This document shows, piece by piece, positions 7,946 to 14,346 of a DNA stretch of 20,010 bases; position 1 is the first letter of the stretch, and every line of letters begins with the position of its first letter. The translations under genes and the position numbers were made by a program. This stretch comes from CANHBY01 sp031376995 (GTDB lineage: Bacteria > Pseudomonadota > Gammaproteobacteria > Burkholderiales > Burkholderiaceae_C), in contig JANMEO010000128.1 in the NCBI GenBank assembly GCA_031376995.1, positions 1 through 20,010 on the forward strand. The letters run 5' to 3'. The notes beneath the pieces are model-generated. The model was not told the origin of the DNA. It saw nothing but the letters and a program-made list of their open reading frames with translations, and searched no databases.

Positions 7946-8089
7946 CATCTTCAGTTCCGAGGGGTATATATGCCCATCGCCTTTGAACTGACCGCCAGAT
8001 GGGGTCAATTCCCGCCCCTGGAATTTAGGCCAAAGAGGAGCTATACCCCTCGGAACTGAAGATGCCGCATCGCAGATCCGAGGGGTATA
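7946..8089 (+). repeat. Inverted-end (MITE-like) unit of the palindromic repeat
   Basis: A 23-bp sequence starting CATCTTCAGTTCC (7946-7968) is repeated as its perfect reverse complement at 8042-8064, enclosing 73 bp of unrelated sequence. A third, degenerate arm (GCATCGCAGATCCGAGGGG then TATA) follows at 8067-8089, four bases from the cupin stop codon. The unit fills the 157-bp spacer between the convergent fumarase and cupin genes. No open reading frame or transposase lies inside. Confidence 0.8.
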
Positions 8090-8092
8090 GGA

Positions 8093-9148
8093 TTACCAGT
8101 GCCAAATTTCTGGATTGAAGTAGGTGAATTCGTTGGGCACATCAATGCAAGAGTAAGAAAACGACAAACTCACATCTAACGCTGCGACCTGGTGCCACCA
8201 CCCCAGTGGTAGAAATATTGTCTCTCCCGGTTCGACAATCACTTCAAGCACCGTGACGTTGCTAAAACGCGGATACCGAAGCAAGTCGGGCCGATCTATG
8301 TCAATGGGGCTGTAGACACGGGCATAGTTGTAAAGGTTAGGCGTCTCCAGCGGTGAGATGAAACGCCAGCGTTTGCGGCCCACCACCTGCGTATGAAAGA
8401 GCATCAGCGTGTCGTGGTGCAATGGGGTGACCGTACCAGCAGGGCCAAACCAAAACGAAGACCTGGCAGCCAACTCGGCTCGGTTGCAAAAGTCAGGCAG
8501 CGAGCCAATATCATCCAGCAGCGGCGCAAACTCGGGGCGTCTGAGCACCTCGTTGTTGGCGGTCAGGTAGTAGTCATTCGTGGCACCCCCGGCAAGCACT
8601 TGGTCTACAAAGTCGGACATGCGCTGCTGGCGACGGTGATTGAGCTTGTTTTCCTCAAAGTGCGGATCAACGATGCGTTCAGCCTGAATCTCAACGTCCA
8701 GGTGGCCAAACCGATTTTTCAGATCCTGCGGCGACCAACGCTTCATGGCCGGCCAGTCTTTCGTGATACCGGTGAGCACCAGGGGTCGGCAGCCACGCAC
8801 ATAGCGCGCGACAAATTCATCTTTAGACACACTGTCACGCTTCTCGACAATGGCATAAGCCGAATCGCTGGCCCAGAGCTTTTGCTGATTGGCCATCACT
8901 GACTCGAGCTTACGATACAGCTCTTGGTGCCTTCTCGCAGCCCTGTATGTCGGATCGGATTCTAAGCGAGCCACTGCCGCCTGGCACTGAGCGCGATCAA
9001 GGCCCGCAGTGACCAACGTCTGCACCATCGTGTCGGGCAAACAATCGCGAAGCCGGTTCTCTGCAATCCATTGCAGCCAATGGTCGTCAAGGGCTACTGT
9101 CGTGTGCTCCCTTGGCTTTGGGGCTTCCTCAGGCAAAAGAGGGTTCAT
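8093..9148 (-). CDS. JmjC/cupin_8-type 2-oxoglutarate oxygenase-like protein
   Basis: The 351-residue protein has a helical N-terminal part (about 1-100) and a JmjC-like double-stranded beta-helix. The predicted iron triad is H244 and D246 in TPLHHDTLML and H319 in LPLGWWHQVAAL, with the family's QVVGRKRWRFISP following the first histidine. Relatives in the cupin_8 (FIH-like) group hydroxylate residues in proteins, ribosomal proteins among others; the substrate here is unknown. The ATG at 9148 (MNPLLPEEAP) is chosen because the open frame upstream to 9310 would overlap the acyltransferase and encodes no family sequence. AGGA lies about 7 nt upstream. The acyltransferase ends 52 bp upstream on the same strand, so the two may be co-transcribed. 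Confidence 0.88.
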   Translation of the reverse strand: MNPLLPEEAPKPREHTTVALDDHWLQWIAENRLRDCLPDTMVQTLVTAGLDRAQCQAAVARLESDPTYRAARRHQELYRKLESVMANQQKLWASDSAYAIVEKRDSVSKDEFVARYVRGCRPLVLTGITKDWPAMKRWSPQDLKNRFGHLDVEIQAERIVDPHFEENKLNHRRQQRMSDFVDQVLAGGATNDYYLTANNEVLRRPEFAPLLDDIGSLPDFCNRAELAARSSFWFGPAGTVTPLHHDTLMLFHTQVVGRKRWRFISPLETPNLYNYARVYSPIDIDRPDLLRYPRFSNVTVLEVIVEPGETIFLPLGWWHQVAALDVSLSFSYSCIDVPNEFTYFNPEIWHW

Positions 9149-9200
9149 GGGGTGTCCTGTTTCTAGGGTTATTGTCCAGTTCAGCAGCGCTTTGTTGGCG

Positions 9201-10403
9201 TCAACTCGCAGGCAGTGGGTGCCGACCACGCAAGCGCTCGCGCCAAGGCACCTCGACGTACCGGTAGCACAGCAGTGATACGCCCACCGTTGCCACAAGA
9301 AAAATCCCATGGATGACCGGCGTGGCGTAGCTGCCCAGGTAGCCCAGGCGCAAGAAGCTGGTCACTGACCAATGGATGATATACAGACCATAACTTGCCT
9401 CACCGAGAGCGATCATCCATGGGTGCTCAAGCAGCCTGCTTAAGCAGGTGCGCCCTGATGCGATGGCAAGCACGATGGCCGTGAAGGGCACAATGAAAAT
9501 CGCGTACTTGGTGGCGACATGCCACAGGTACCTCCACAAGCTTGGGCCGGTGTAGTCGGGCAACCAAACGCAAACGCATACCGCAAGAATGCTAATGGCC
9601 AAGATGCCATCACGCCACCTGCGAGCACTTTTTTCGGCAGCCACTGACGCTTGATCAGCGCACTGGCGCCGCAGAAAATATTGCCCCGCAATGCAGCCGG
9701 CCATGAACTCACTGTAGCGAAGCAAGGGGTTGTAGACAAGCACGATGTACTGCGCCTCGCTGCTGACCTGCCAAACGTAGTTCAGGAGATAGATGACGGC
9801 GGCGTAAATGGCAACGCCGCCAAGCACCACGGCCGCAAACAAGCCAGCAAGACCCGCCGTTGTGCGCCAACGCGAGTTCAGCCAGACGCAAACGAAGGGG
9901 AACGTCACATAGAAAAAGAACTCGGCCGCCACGCTCCAAGCGGGCGTGTTCCAAAACATCGCGAAGGGCACGGCAGGCACCCAGGCTTGCAAGCCCACCA
10001 GGTTGAGCAACCAGGAAGCCCAGTAGGTGTGCGCCACCCCAGCCAACTCGCCGACCTGCAGCCGTTCTATCAAATGCCAGGGGGTATCTAGAAGCAGACC
10101 GAGCACGTAGACAGGATAAATTCGCGCGACACGAAACCGCTGAAAGCGCCAAAAGCCAGCGTCGGTGACGCCTTGGGCGAACCAGTCTCGGTAGCGGTAG
10201 GTGAGAATAAAGCCACTGAGAATAAAGAAGAAAGTCACGCCATATTGACCCCCGATGATGCCGCGCATCAGCCAGTCCGGCATGGGTCCCATCAAATCCC
10301 GATAGTGCAATACCAGAACGGCGAGAGCAGCGACGAAACGCATCCCGGTCAGCGCTGCGAGATGATCTGGCCCAGGCATAGCTTTGGTCGACTGGCGTGT
10401 CAT
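9201..10403 (-). CDS. Acyltransferase 3 family membrane protein
   Basis: This 400-residue multi-pass protein belongs to the OafA/YrhL-type acyltransferase 3 family, which adds acyl groups to surface or secreted carbohydrates at the inner membrane. Visible signatures are LAALTGMRFVAALAVLVLHY (15-34, with the conserved histidine), GQYGVTFFFILSGFILTYRY (52-71) and FQRFRVARIYPVYVLGL (87-103). About ten hydrophobic helices follow, ending in a basic tail. The start may be ATG 10403 or ATG 10379 (MPGPDHLAAL); no strong ribosome site distinguishes them. There are no polysaccharide genes nearby, so the acceptor is unknown. The downstream JmjC gene is probably in the same transcript. Confidence 0.9.
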   Translation of the reverse strand: MTRQSTKAMPGPDHLAALTGMRFVAALAVLVLHYRDLMGPMPDWLMRGIIGGQYGVTFFFILSGFILTYRYRDWFAQGVTDAGFWRFQRFRVARIYPVYVLGLLLDTPWHLIERLQVGELAGVAHTYWASWLLNLVGLQAWVPAVPFAMFWNTPAWSVAAEFFFYVTFPFVCVWLNSRWRTTAGLAGLFAAVVLGGVAIYAAVIYLLNYVWQVSSEAQYIVLVYNPLLRYSEFMAGCIAGQYFLRRQCADQASVAAEKSARRWRDGILAISILAVCVCVWLPDYTGPSLWRYLWHVATKYAIFIVPFTAIVLAIASGRTCLSRLLEHPWMIALGEASYGLYIIHWSVTSFLRLGYLGSYATPVIHGIFLVATVGVSLLCYRYVEVPWRERLRGRHPLPAS

Positions 10404-10512
10404 CAGGTTTTTTTGTAATGGCTGAGTTGGGGCGAAAAAGGCTGCTGGTTTGAACGGTAGATTAAACGATCAAGCGGCAAGGCTATAAAACTGGTTGTAC
10501 CTATCCAACTCA

Positions 10513-10549
10513 GCATCTTCAGTTCCGATGGGTATATATGCCCCCCCCC
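10513..10549 (+). repeat. Single arm of the palindromic repeat with C9 tract
   Basis: GCATCTTCAGTTCCGATGGG then TATA (10513-10536) is an arm whose GATGGG core is intermediate between the two arm types seen at 101-136 and 6334-6377. It is followed by TATG and nine consecutive C (10541-10549). It lies 3' of the phasin-like gene and 5' of the acyltransferase. Confidence 0.7.
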
Positions 10550-10552
10550 AAA

Positions 10553-10589
10553 GCCTTGCCCCTCTCCACCGACTCAGAGGGTGCAAGGC
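10553..10589 (-). terminator. Stem-loop after the phasin-like gene
   Basis: GCCTTGCCCCTCT (10553-10565) pairs with AGAGGGTGCAAGGC (10576-10589): 13 bp, one bulged base and a 10-nt loop. It starts 8 bp after the stop codon of the minus-strand gene ending at 10598. Only three T follow on that strand before a G9 run, so it is a strong hairpin but not a classical intrinsic terminator. Confidence 0.5.
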
Positions 10590-10597
10590 CTACTACA

Positions 10598-10963
10598 TTA
10601 CGCTTCTTGAGGTACCCGGCGATGCTGCTGAGTCGGGGTGGTGGCAACTTCAGCCGCTCTTTCAACCAAGGCTTGCCCTTCACGAGCCACGTTGGTCCGC
10701 GTTTGGCCCACGGCAATCATGGTGTTTTGATTCAAGGCCATCAAAAACTCAGTGTAGTTTTTCATGGCGTCTTGCATCAATTGCATTAAAACGCCTGATT
10801 GAATCATTTGAGCCCAAGATGCTGGCCCTTGCAAAAGGGGGTTGATGCCTTTTCCTGATGATGAAGCCTCAAACGGTTGGCACAGTTGTTTGATCAGTTC
10901 AAAATTGCTTTGGGCCAGCTTAACGAATGGCTGGATGGTGGTTTCCATGATGTTATCTTGCAT
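10598..10963 (-). CDS. Small phasin-like protein
   Basis: The 121-residue product is helical and amphipathic. It has a pattern reminiscent of phasins: FVKLAQSNFELIKQLCQPF (13-31), then a short Ser/Gly linker, then WAQMIQSGVLMQLMQDAMKNYTEFLMALNQN. Phasins coat polyhydroxyalkanoate granules, and the middle NYTEFL and following Arg/Glu-rich helix (TRTNVAREGQALVERAAE) fit that type. The C-terminus is Gln/Arg-rich. The ATG at 10963 has AGAGAG about 6 nt upstream; the ATG at 10948 (METTIQPF) is a possible alternative. It is a single gene followed by a stem-loop. The phasin assignment is by resemblance only and could be wrong; it is a real gene by spacing and codon texture. Confidence 0.6.
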   Translation of the reverse strand: MQDNIMETTIQPFVKLAQSNFELIKQLCQPFEASSSGKGINPLLQGPASWAQMIQSGVLMQLMQDAMKNYTEFLMALNQNTMIAVGQTRTNVAREGQALVERAAEVATTPTQQHRRVPQEA

Positions 10964-11055
10964 GATGTCTCTCTTTAGATTAACAGGGACTGCTCAATAA
11001 GGGATGCTCTGCATTCCCTGCAAGGGAGTGTGCTTGGGCTTGATAGAGCCCGTTC

Positions 11056-11095
11056 GCCAAGTGGTCAAGCACTGTCTAATAGCCCACCACTTGGC
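11056..11095. other. Inverted repeat in the phasin/queD spacer
   Basis: A perfect 10-bp inverted repeat, GCCAAGTGGT and ACCACTTGGC, with a 20-nt spacer. It lies about 93 bp upstream of the phasin-like start. It could be an operator or a transcribed hairpin; nothing else supports either. Confidence 0.4.
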
Positions 11096-11440
11096 AAACA
11101 GCCCCCAGCAAGCACAGGCCCACCGGACCCAAAACGTCAAGACGCTTCAGGGGTAAAAGGCCCTAGCAAATACCAAGGCCGAGGCACAGTGTGGCACTTT
11201 CTGTGACTTTTGCCCAGAGTGAATTGCGACTGACCCCACAATCGAGTCGGCAGCTTTGGCAAATTAGACCCCAAAGCATTCCAGGGGCGCGCTCGAGATC
11301 AGGGCCTACTCAGGACAAGCGCGGGGCGGATGCGGGTGGTGCAAAGGCAGGGTTTGTTTTTTTAAAAAGAGAGCAGTCAACCATGACTTCACCCAGGCGT
11401 GTTGAGCTGGGTACAACGCACTGACGCTCAAGACAACCCA

Positions 11441-11464
11441 TGCAGGTGCAGGTGCAGGTGCAGG
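11441..11464 (+). repeat. (TGCAGG)4 hexamer tandem repeat
   Basis: Four exact copies of TGCAGG in the non-coding region 133 bp upstream of queD. It is short, and its function is unknown. Confidence 0.8.
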
Positions 11465-11487
11465 TCGCTAGAATCTGTCGAGCAAAG

Positions 11488-11517
11488 TTGCTCCCAGAGT
11501 CTTTAAAATATTAAAAT
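11488..11517 (+). promoter_or_regulatory. Candidate promoter for queD
   Basis: TTGCTC (11488-11493), an 18-nt spacer and TAAAAT (11512-11517) form a weak -35 with a good -10, in an AT-rich stretch about 80 bp upstream of the gene. Several overlapping TAAAAT words make the exact box uncertain. Confidence 0.3.
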
Positions 11518-11596
11518 TAACACCCATAGAAAACCATTAATAAAACTCCGCATCAAAAAATGGCCTGCATTTCTTTATATCTCATAGACACCTAAC

Positions 11597-11980
11597 ATGC
11601 AATTCATTCTAAGCCAACGTTTTTTCTTTGATGCCGCCCACTATTTAGATAATACACTTTACCCAAAGGTCAATGGAAGACTGCATGGCCACACCTATCA
11701 CGCAGAGGTATCAGTCAAAGGTCCCAAACACCCAGAACACGGCTGGGTGATCGACTTGCTGTATTTTGAAGAGCGCATAAAAAGTGTCAGGGATACCCTG
11801 GATCATCAGTGCCTTAACGACATCAAAAATCTTGGTCAACCAACACTTGAAAACCTTTGCGAATTCATTGCTGAATCACTTAAAGATTTACAGCCTCGCG
11901 TCTACAAAGTCCGTGTATGGAGAGAAGTTACCGGCAACAGCTGCGAACTCATCCTGGAAAATCATACCCATCCAACCTGA
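11597..11980 (+). CDS. queD: QueD-like 6-carboxytetrahydropterin synthase family protein
   Basis: Members of this family turn dihydroneopterin triphosphate into 6-carboxy-tetrahydropterin (queuosine path) or related pterins. The 127-residue protein keeps the zinc histidines H15 (FFFDAAH), H30 and H32 (RLHGHTYHAEV), the D69-H70 pair (LDHQCLND) and E110 (WREVTGN). The position of the catalytic cysteine, four residues before the LHGH histidine, is N26 (KVNGRLHGH) instead. The activity may thus differ from true QueD; I recall similar Cys-less members in Burkholderiales. GC is about 44% by hand count, below the neighbours. The final residues HTHPT and the stop codon fall in the arm of a palindromic repeat. 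No other queuosine gene is nearby, so the symbol denotes the family only. Confidence 0.85.
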   Translation: MQFILSQRFFFDAAHYLDNTLYPKVNGRLHGHTYHAEVSVKGPKHPEHGWVIDLLYFEERIKSVRDTLDHQCLNDIKNLGQPTLENLCEFIAESLKDLQPRVYKVRVWREVTGNSCELILENHTHPT

Positions 11981-12127
11981 AGGTACCGTGTCGTCAAAGG
12001 GATTGAAGGGATGAGATTCAAGACGCAAACCACAGCGATACCCCTTTGGTATTGCGCGCATTGGCAACGCCGCAGATCGCCCTTTACTCCCTTTGACAAC
12101 AGAGCATCTTCAGTGCCGAGGGGTACA
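11964..12127. repeat. Long imperfect palindrome, composite repeat copy 3
   Basis: The outer arms are ATACCCATCCAACCTGAAG (11964-11982) and CTTCAGTGCCGAGGGGTAC (about 12108-12126). The next inner arms are GTCAAAGGGATTGAAGGG (11993-12010) and CCCTTTACTCCCTTTGAC (12080-12097), complementary at 16 of 18. At the centre is the hairpin GCGATACC / GGTATTGC (12035-12055) with loop CCTTT. The right half matches the copies at 13-136 and 1423-1545. It spans the whole convergent spacer, and each outer arm contains the stop codon of the neighbouring gene. Confidence 0.85.
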
Positions 12128-12439
12128 GGGCCAATTCAGCAGTTCGGCACACCGCCCCATGACCCAATCCACCTCCAACTCGCTCATGGTTTCGGGGGAG
12201 GCCAGCAGACCCGCACGGCAATTCACCAACACTTGCGACTCTGGAAGCTCGGCTTTAAGTTGCAGGTTTTGGCAAAAAGCAGCAACCTGCTCCGCAATCT
12301 CTTCGCAAATCTCATAGCGTGACTCAACGACTTGGCGGCTTTCAACAGGACGACCGTTGCGGCAATACAAGGCCATGAATGCTGCTGGCACTTCGATCTG
12401 GTTATGTTCGTACATGCACTCAGGCTCAAGCATCGCCAT
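12110..12439 (-). CDS. Small conserved hypothetical protein
   Basis: The 109-residue acidic protein has a core, QIEVPAAFMALYCRNGRPVE then RYEICEEIAEQVAAFCQNL, that I recall from small Burkholderiales proteins sometimes labelled 'ATPase with chaperone activity'. No ATP-binding motif is present, so that label should not be trusted. A second conserved-looking part is CRAGLLASPETMSELEVDWVMGRCAELLNW. The last residues (PCTPRH) and the stop codon lie inside the palindromic repeat arm, so the natural C-terminus may have been changed by it. The start may be ATG 12439 or ATG 12415 (MYEHNQIEV); GAGCCTGAG before the latter is a possible ribosome site. It begins 25 bp after the stop of the larger unknown gene and is probably co-transcribed with it. 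Function unknown. Confidence 0.75.
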   Translation of the reverse strand: MAMLEPECMYEHNQIEVPAAFMALYCRNGRPVESRQVVESRYEICEEIAEQVAAFCQNLQLKAELPESQVLVNCRAGLLASPETMSELEVDWVMGRCAELLNWPCTPRH

Positions 12440-12464
12440 CAGTAATGAAATCAGTTAACACCCA

Positions 12465-13961
12465 TCACCGCCCGTCTTGCGCTGCAAACTTCGGCGGCGG
12501 TAAAGCGTCGACCACCGCCTGACGTTTCGCACGCATCGCAGCGTCGCGAGCAGGTATGCCGCCCATTAAGGCCTCGTACCAAGGGCGAATCACCATCCTG
12601 ATGGCCAAGACAGGCAGCAAAACCCCAGACACCCTGGCAGAGAAACTGCCAGGTAGGCTGGCCTCAACAAAAGGCTGTACAGCACCCAGCACAGTGGGCG
12701 CCAAGGTGGCTCGCATCATGGACTCGGTGCGGGATGCCGCGCTCAAACCCAAATTTTGAACGTCTAAAGCAACCCCATTCATCCTCGCACCCCAGTTTGG
12801 ATACAGCTTTCGATCACTCGGGTTTTGCGATGTGGGCACCGGATCACGCAAATCGTCATGGTGCCAACGATGGGCAATGGCTTGGAGAGGACCTTGGCGC
12901 TGGTGGTCTGGCGTATGGTGCACATAGAAAAGGGGCACGTCTGTGGCGCCCTCCATGACACGCTGTTCATGATGAGGGCGAGCCTCGCTGACCGAGATGC
13001 TATCTAAGGCTTCTTGCCGGGGAACACGAACCACAGCACGGGCCATATTGAAACCCATATGGGTGCCCACTGCAGCGCCCGCCAAACCGGCCACCCCACT
13101 AGACAGCGCCAGTGACTTAGGCAAAGTATTCTTGAATCCTTGAGGTTGCAGCAGAAACCGTGCAGCGGTGGCAGCACCAAATGCTCTTTCACTAAAGTGA
13201 ATGTTGGTGTCAGAATCCAGACGAAGGATCTCTTTTTGTTGCGCGACAATCTCCGCCCTCACCTCATCGCCCCACCCACTTCGGACACGGTTCATTTTGG
13301 CAACCATGCGATCAGTGAGAATCACAGAGGGGTCGATGGGTCGAAAATGCCTTGGCAGGGTGTCCACCACAGGCGCAATCAGCGTTGCACCAACCAAATT
13401 GCCAATGCCTCCACCCACTGCGCCCAACACCCACTGCGCACCCGTTTTTTGAACCGACTTGAGGCCAGCTGAATTGCTCAACGGCGCTAACTGGGTCCCA
13501 TAGTGAACGCCGAGCGTACGCCCCACCCCGAACGTGGGGATAGAACCTGCCAGACTCACCTGAAGGGCTTTATGCAGTATGGGTAAAGCATGGTTGTCTT
13601 TGGAATTTGACACTTGCGTCAAAGCGGCATGCGCCTCATTTTGACGTTGGTGATCCTGTGGCTTTTTTTTCAGACTCTCCAAGGTGTTCTGTAACTTATC
13701 GCTTGCAAGGTCGACGCTGTCTGCCTCTGAGGAGAGCCCCTGGAGCTGGGTGGCTACCCTGCTCAGCTTCCATTCTTGACGCCGCCCCAAAGGTCCGGGT
13801 CTTGAGCGTCCCGGTTGGAGCTCTGGCGGAGCTGCGGGTTGAATGCTGTCGCAACAGGTGACTGATTGATTGTCGATCGAAAAAAAATCAGCACGGGAGT
13901 GTGAGGTGTCGAGACGAGGCACTTGAGGGGCCGAAGAGAGGCGCTTAAAAAAGTCAGGCAT
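12465..13961 (-). CDS. Unrecognised 498-residue protein, possibly secreted or effector-like
   Basis: I do not recognise this protein. The N-terminal 70 residues are rich in Ser, Pro, Arg and Gln with no classical signal peptide (MPDFFKRLSSAPQVPRLDTS at the start). A helical, Lys/Gln/Asp-rich stretch follows. Then come glycine-rich hydrophobic segments such as WVLGAVGGGIGNLVGATLIA and LALSSGVAGLAGAAVGTHMG, and near the C-terminus VSGVLLPVLAIRMVIRPW. A polar, membrane-inserting protein of this shape is seen among type III effectors and toxins, but no secretion genes or regulatory boxes were found, so this is inference. The ATG at 13961 is preferred over a TTG at 14021, which abuts a hairpin. 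Two 8-base homopolymers lie in the coding sequence (13663-13670 and 13880-13887). A small hypothetical gene follows by 25 bp. Confidence 0.75.
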   Translation of the reverse strand: MPDFFKRLSSAPQVPRLDTSHSRADFFSIDNQSVTCCDSIQPAAPPELQPGRSRPGPLGRRQEWKLSRVATQLQGLSSEADSVDLASDKLQNTLESLKKKPQDHQRQNEAHAALTQVSNSKDNHALPILHKALQVSLAGSIPTFGVGRTLGVHYGTQLAPLSNSAGLKSVQKTGAQWVLGAVGGGIGNLVGATLIAPVVDTLPRHFRPIDPSVILTDRMVAKMNRVRSGWGDEVRAEIVAQQKEILRLDSDTNIHFSERAFGAATAARFLLQPQGFKNTLPKSLALSSGVAGLAGAAVGTHMGFNMARAVVRVPRQEALDSISVSEARPHHEQRVMEGATDVPLFYVHHTPDHQRQGPLQAIAHRWHHDDLRDPVPTSQNPSDRKLYPNWGARMNGVALDVQNLGLSAASRTESMMRATLAPTVLGAVQPFVEASLPGSFSARVSGVLLPVLAIRMVIRPWYEALMGGIPARDAAMRAKRQAVVDALPPPKFAAQDGR

Positions 13962-14021
13962 AGCGAAGCTAGGTATAAAAAAGGTTGCAACAGAAAACTT
14001 AGCAGAATTGATGTGTAACAA

Positions 14022-14048
14022 GTGACCCTCTCAAAAGAAGAGGGCCAC
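14022..14048 (-). terminator. Stem-loop after the DUF427 gene
   Basis: CCCTCT (14026-14031) pairs with AGAGGG (14039-14044). After one mismatch, GTG (14022-14024) pairs with CAC (14046-14048). The loop is 7 nt. It starts 16 bp past the DUF427 stop at 14065 and probably ends the minus-strand efflux transcript. No long T-run follows. Confidence 0.45.
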
Positions 14049-14064
14049 AATTTGACCCCAAACG

Positions 14065-14346
14065 TTACTCAACCACTTGAACGCCCTTCCAAAACGCCAC
14101 ATGGTCTTTGATGTGAGCTGCGGCCTCACTGGGTTCGGGATAAAACCAAACAGCATCTTTGTTCATTTCGCCCCCGACCAGCAGGCTGAGATAGTGAGCT
14201 TGGCCTTTCCAGGCGCAGCTGCTGCGGTGGTTGCTAAAGACGGTGTACTCACGCTGCAAGCTGGCCTGCGGAAAGTAGTGATTGCCTTCGAGCACCACCG
14301 TCACGTCACTTTCGGCCACCATCACACCATTCCAAATTGCTTTCAT
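14065..14346 (-). CDS. DUF427 domain protein
   Basis: The 93-residue protein is a single DUF427 domain. It opens with MKAIWNGVMVAESDVTVVLEGNHYFP (split as MKAIWNGVMVAESD and VVLEGNHYFP), continues through SSCAWKGQAHYLSLLV and WFYPEPSEAAAHIKDHVAFW, and ends soon after. This is the full family length. The domain has a small beta fold, and its biochemical role is not established. The ATG at 14346 is supported by AAAGGA 7 nt upstream and by family alignment; the open frame extends 22 codons further into the pump gene. The start overlaps the RND stop as ATGA, so translation is probably coupled to the pump. Why this protein should accompany an efflux pump is unknown. Confidence 0.9.
   Translation of the reverse strand: MKAIWNGVMVAESDVTVVLEGNHYFPQASLQREYTVFSNHRSSCAWKGQAHYLSLLVGGEMNKDAVWFYPEPSEAAAHIKDHVAFWKGVQVVE

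Larger units (their letters stand above)
10964..11596. other. Gene-free 633-bp divergent region
   Basis: No convincing coding sequence is present; an open frame at 11191-11424 has no recognisable features. The stretch holds several small hairpins: TCCCT-GCA-AGGGA at 11015-11027, GGGCT/AGCCC at 11036-11051, and GCCAAGTGGT / ACCACTTGGC at 11056-11065 and 11086-11095. It also holds a (TGCAGG)4 tract at 11441-11464 and a markedly AT-rich last 116 bp (about 33% GC by hand count). It must carry the promoters of the phasin-like gene and queD. No copy of the palindromic repeat is found here. Confidence 0.7.

Noticed and set aside
7946..8089. CRISPR-like array from repeated arms
   Set aside because: The arms are inverted, not direct, spacing is irregular, and no cas genes are near.
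9149..9310. N-terminal extension of the JmjC frame
   Set aside because: It overlaps the end of the acyltransferase gene and lacks family similarity. ATG 9148 has a ribosome site.
11191..11424. 77-codon plus-strand frame in the gene-free region
   Set aside because: Low-complexity composition, no ribosome site and no recognisable motif.
12011..12322. 103-codon plus-strand frame
   Set aside because: It is made of the repeat plus the antisense of the small hypothetical gene, with no independent coding signal.
13962..14021. TTG-initiated extension of the unknown 498-aa protein
   Set aside because: It would start against the DUF427 terminator hairpin, leaving no room for a promoter or ribosome site.
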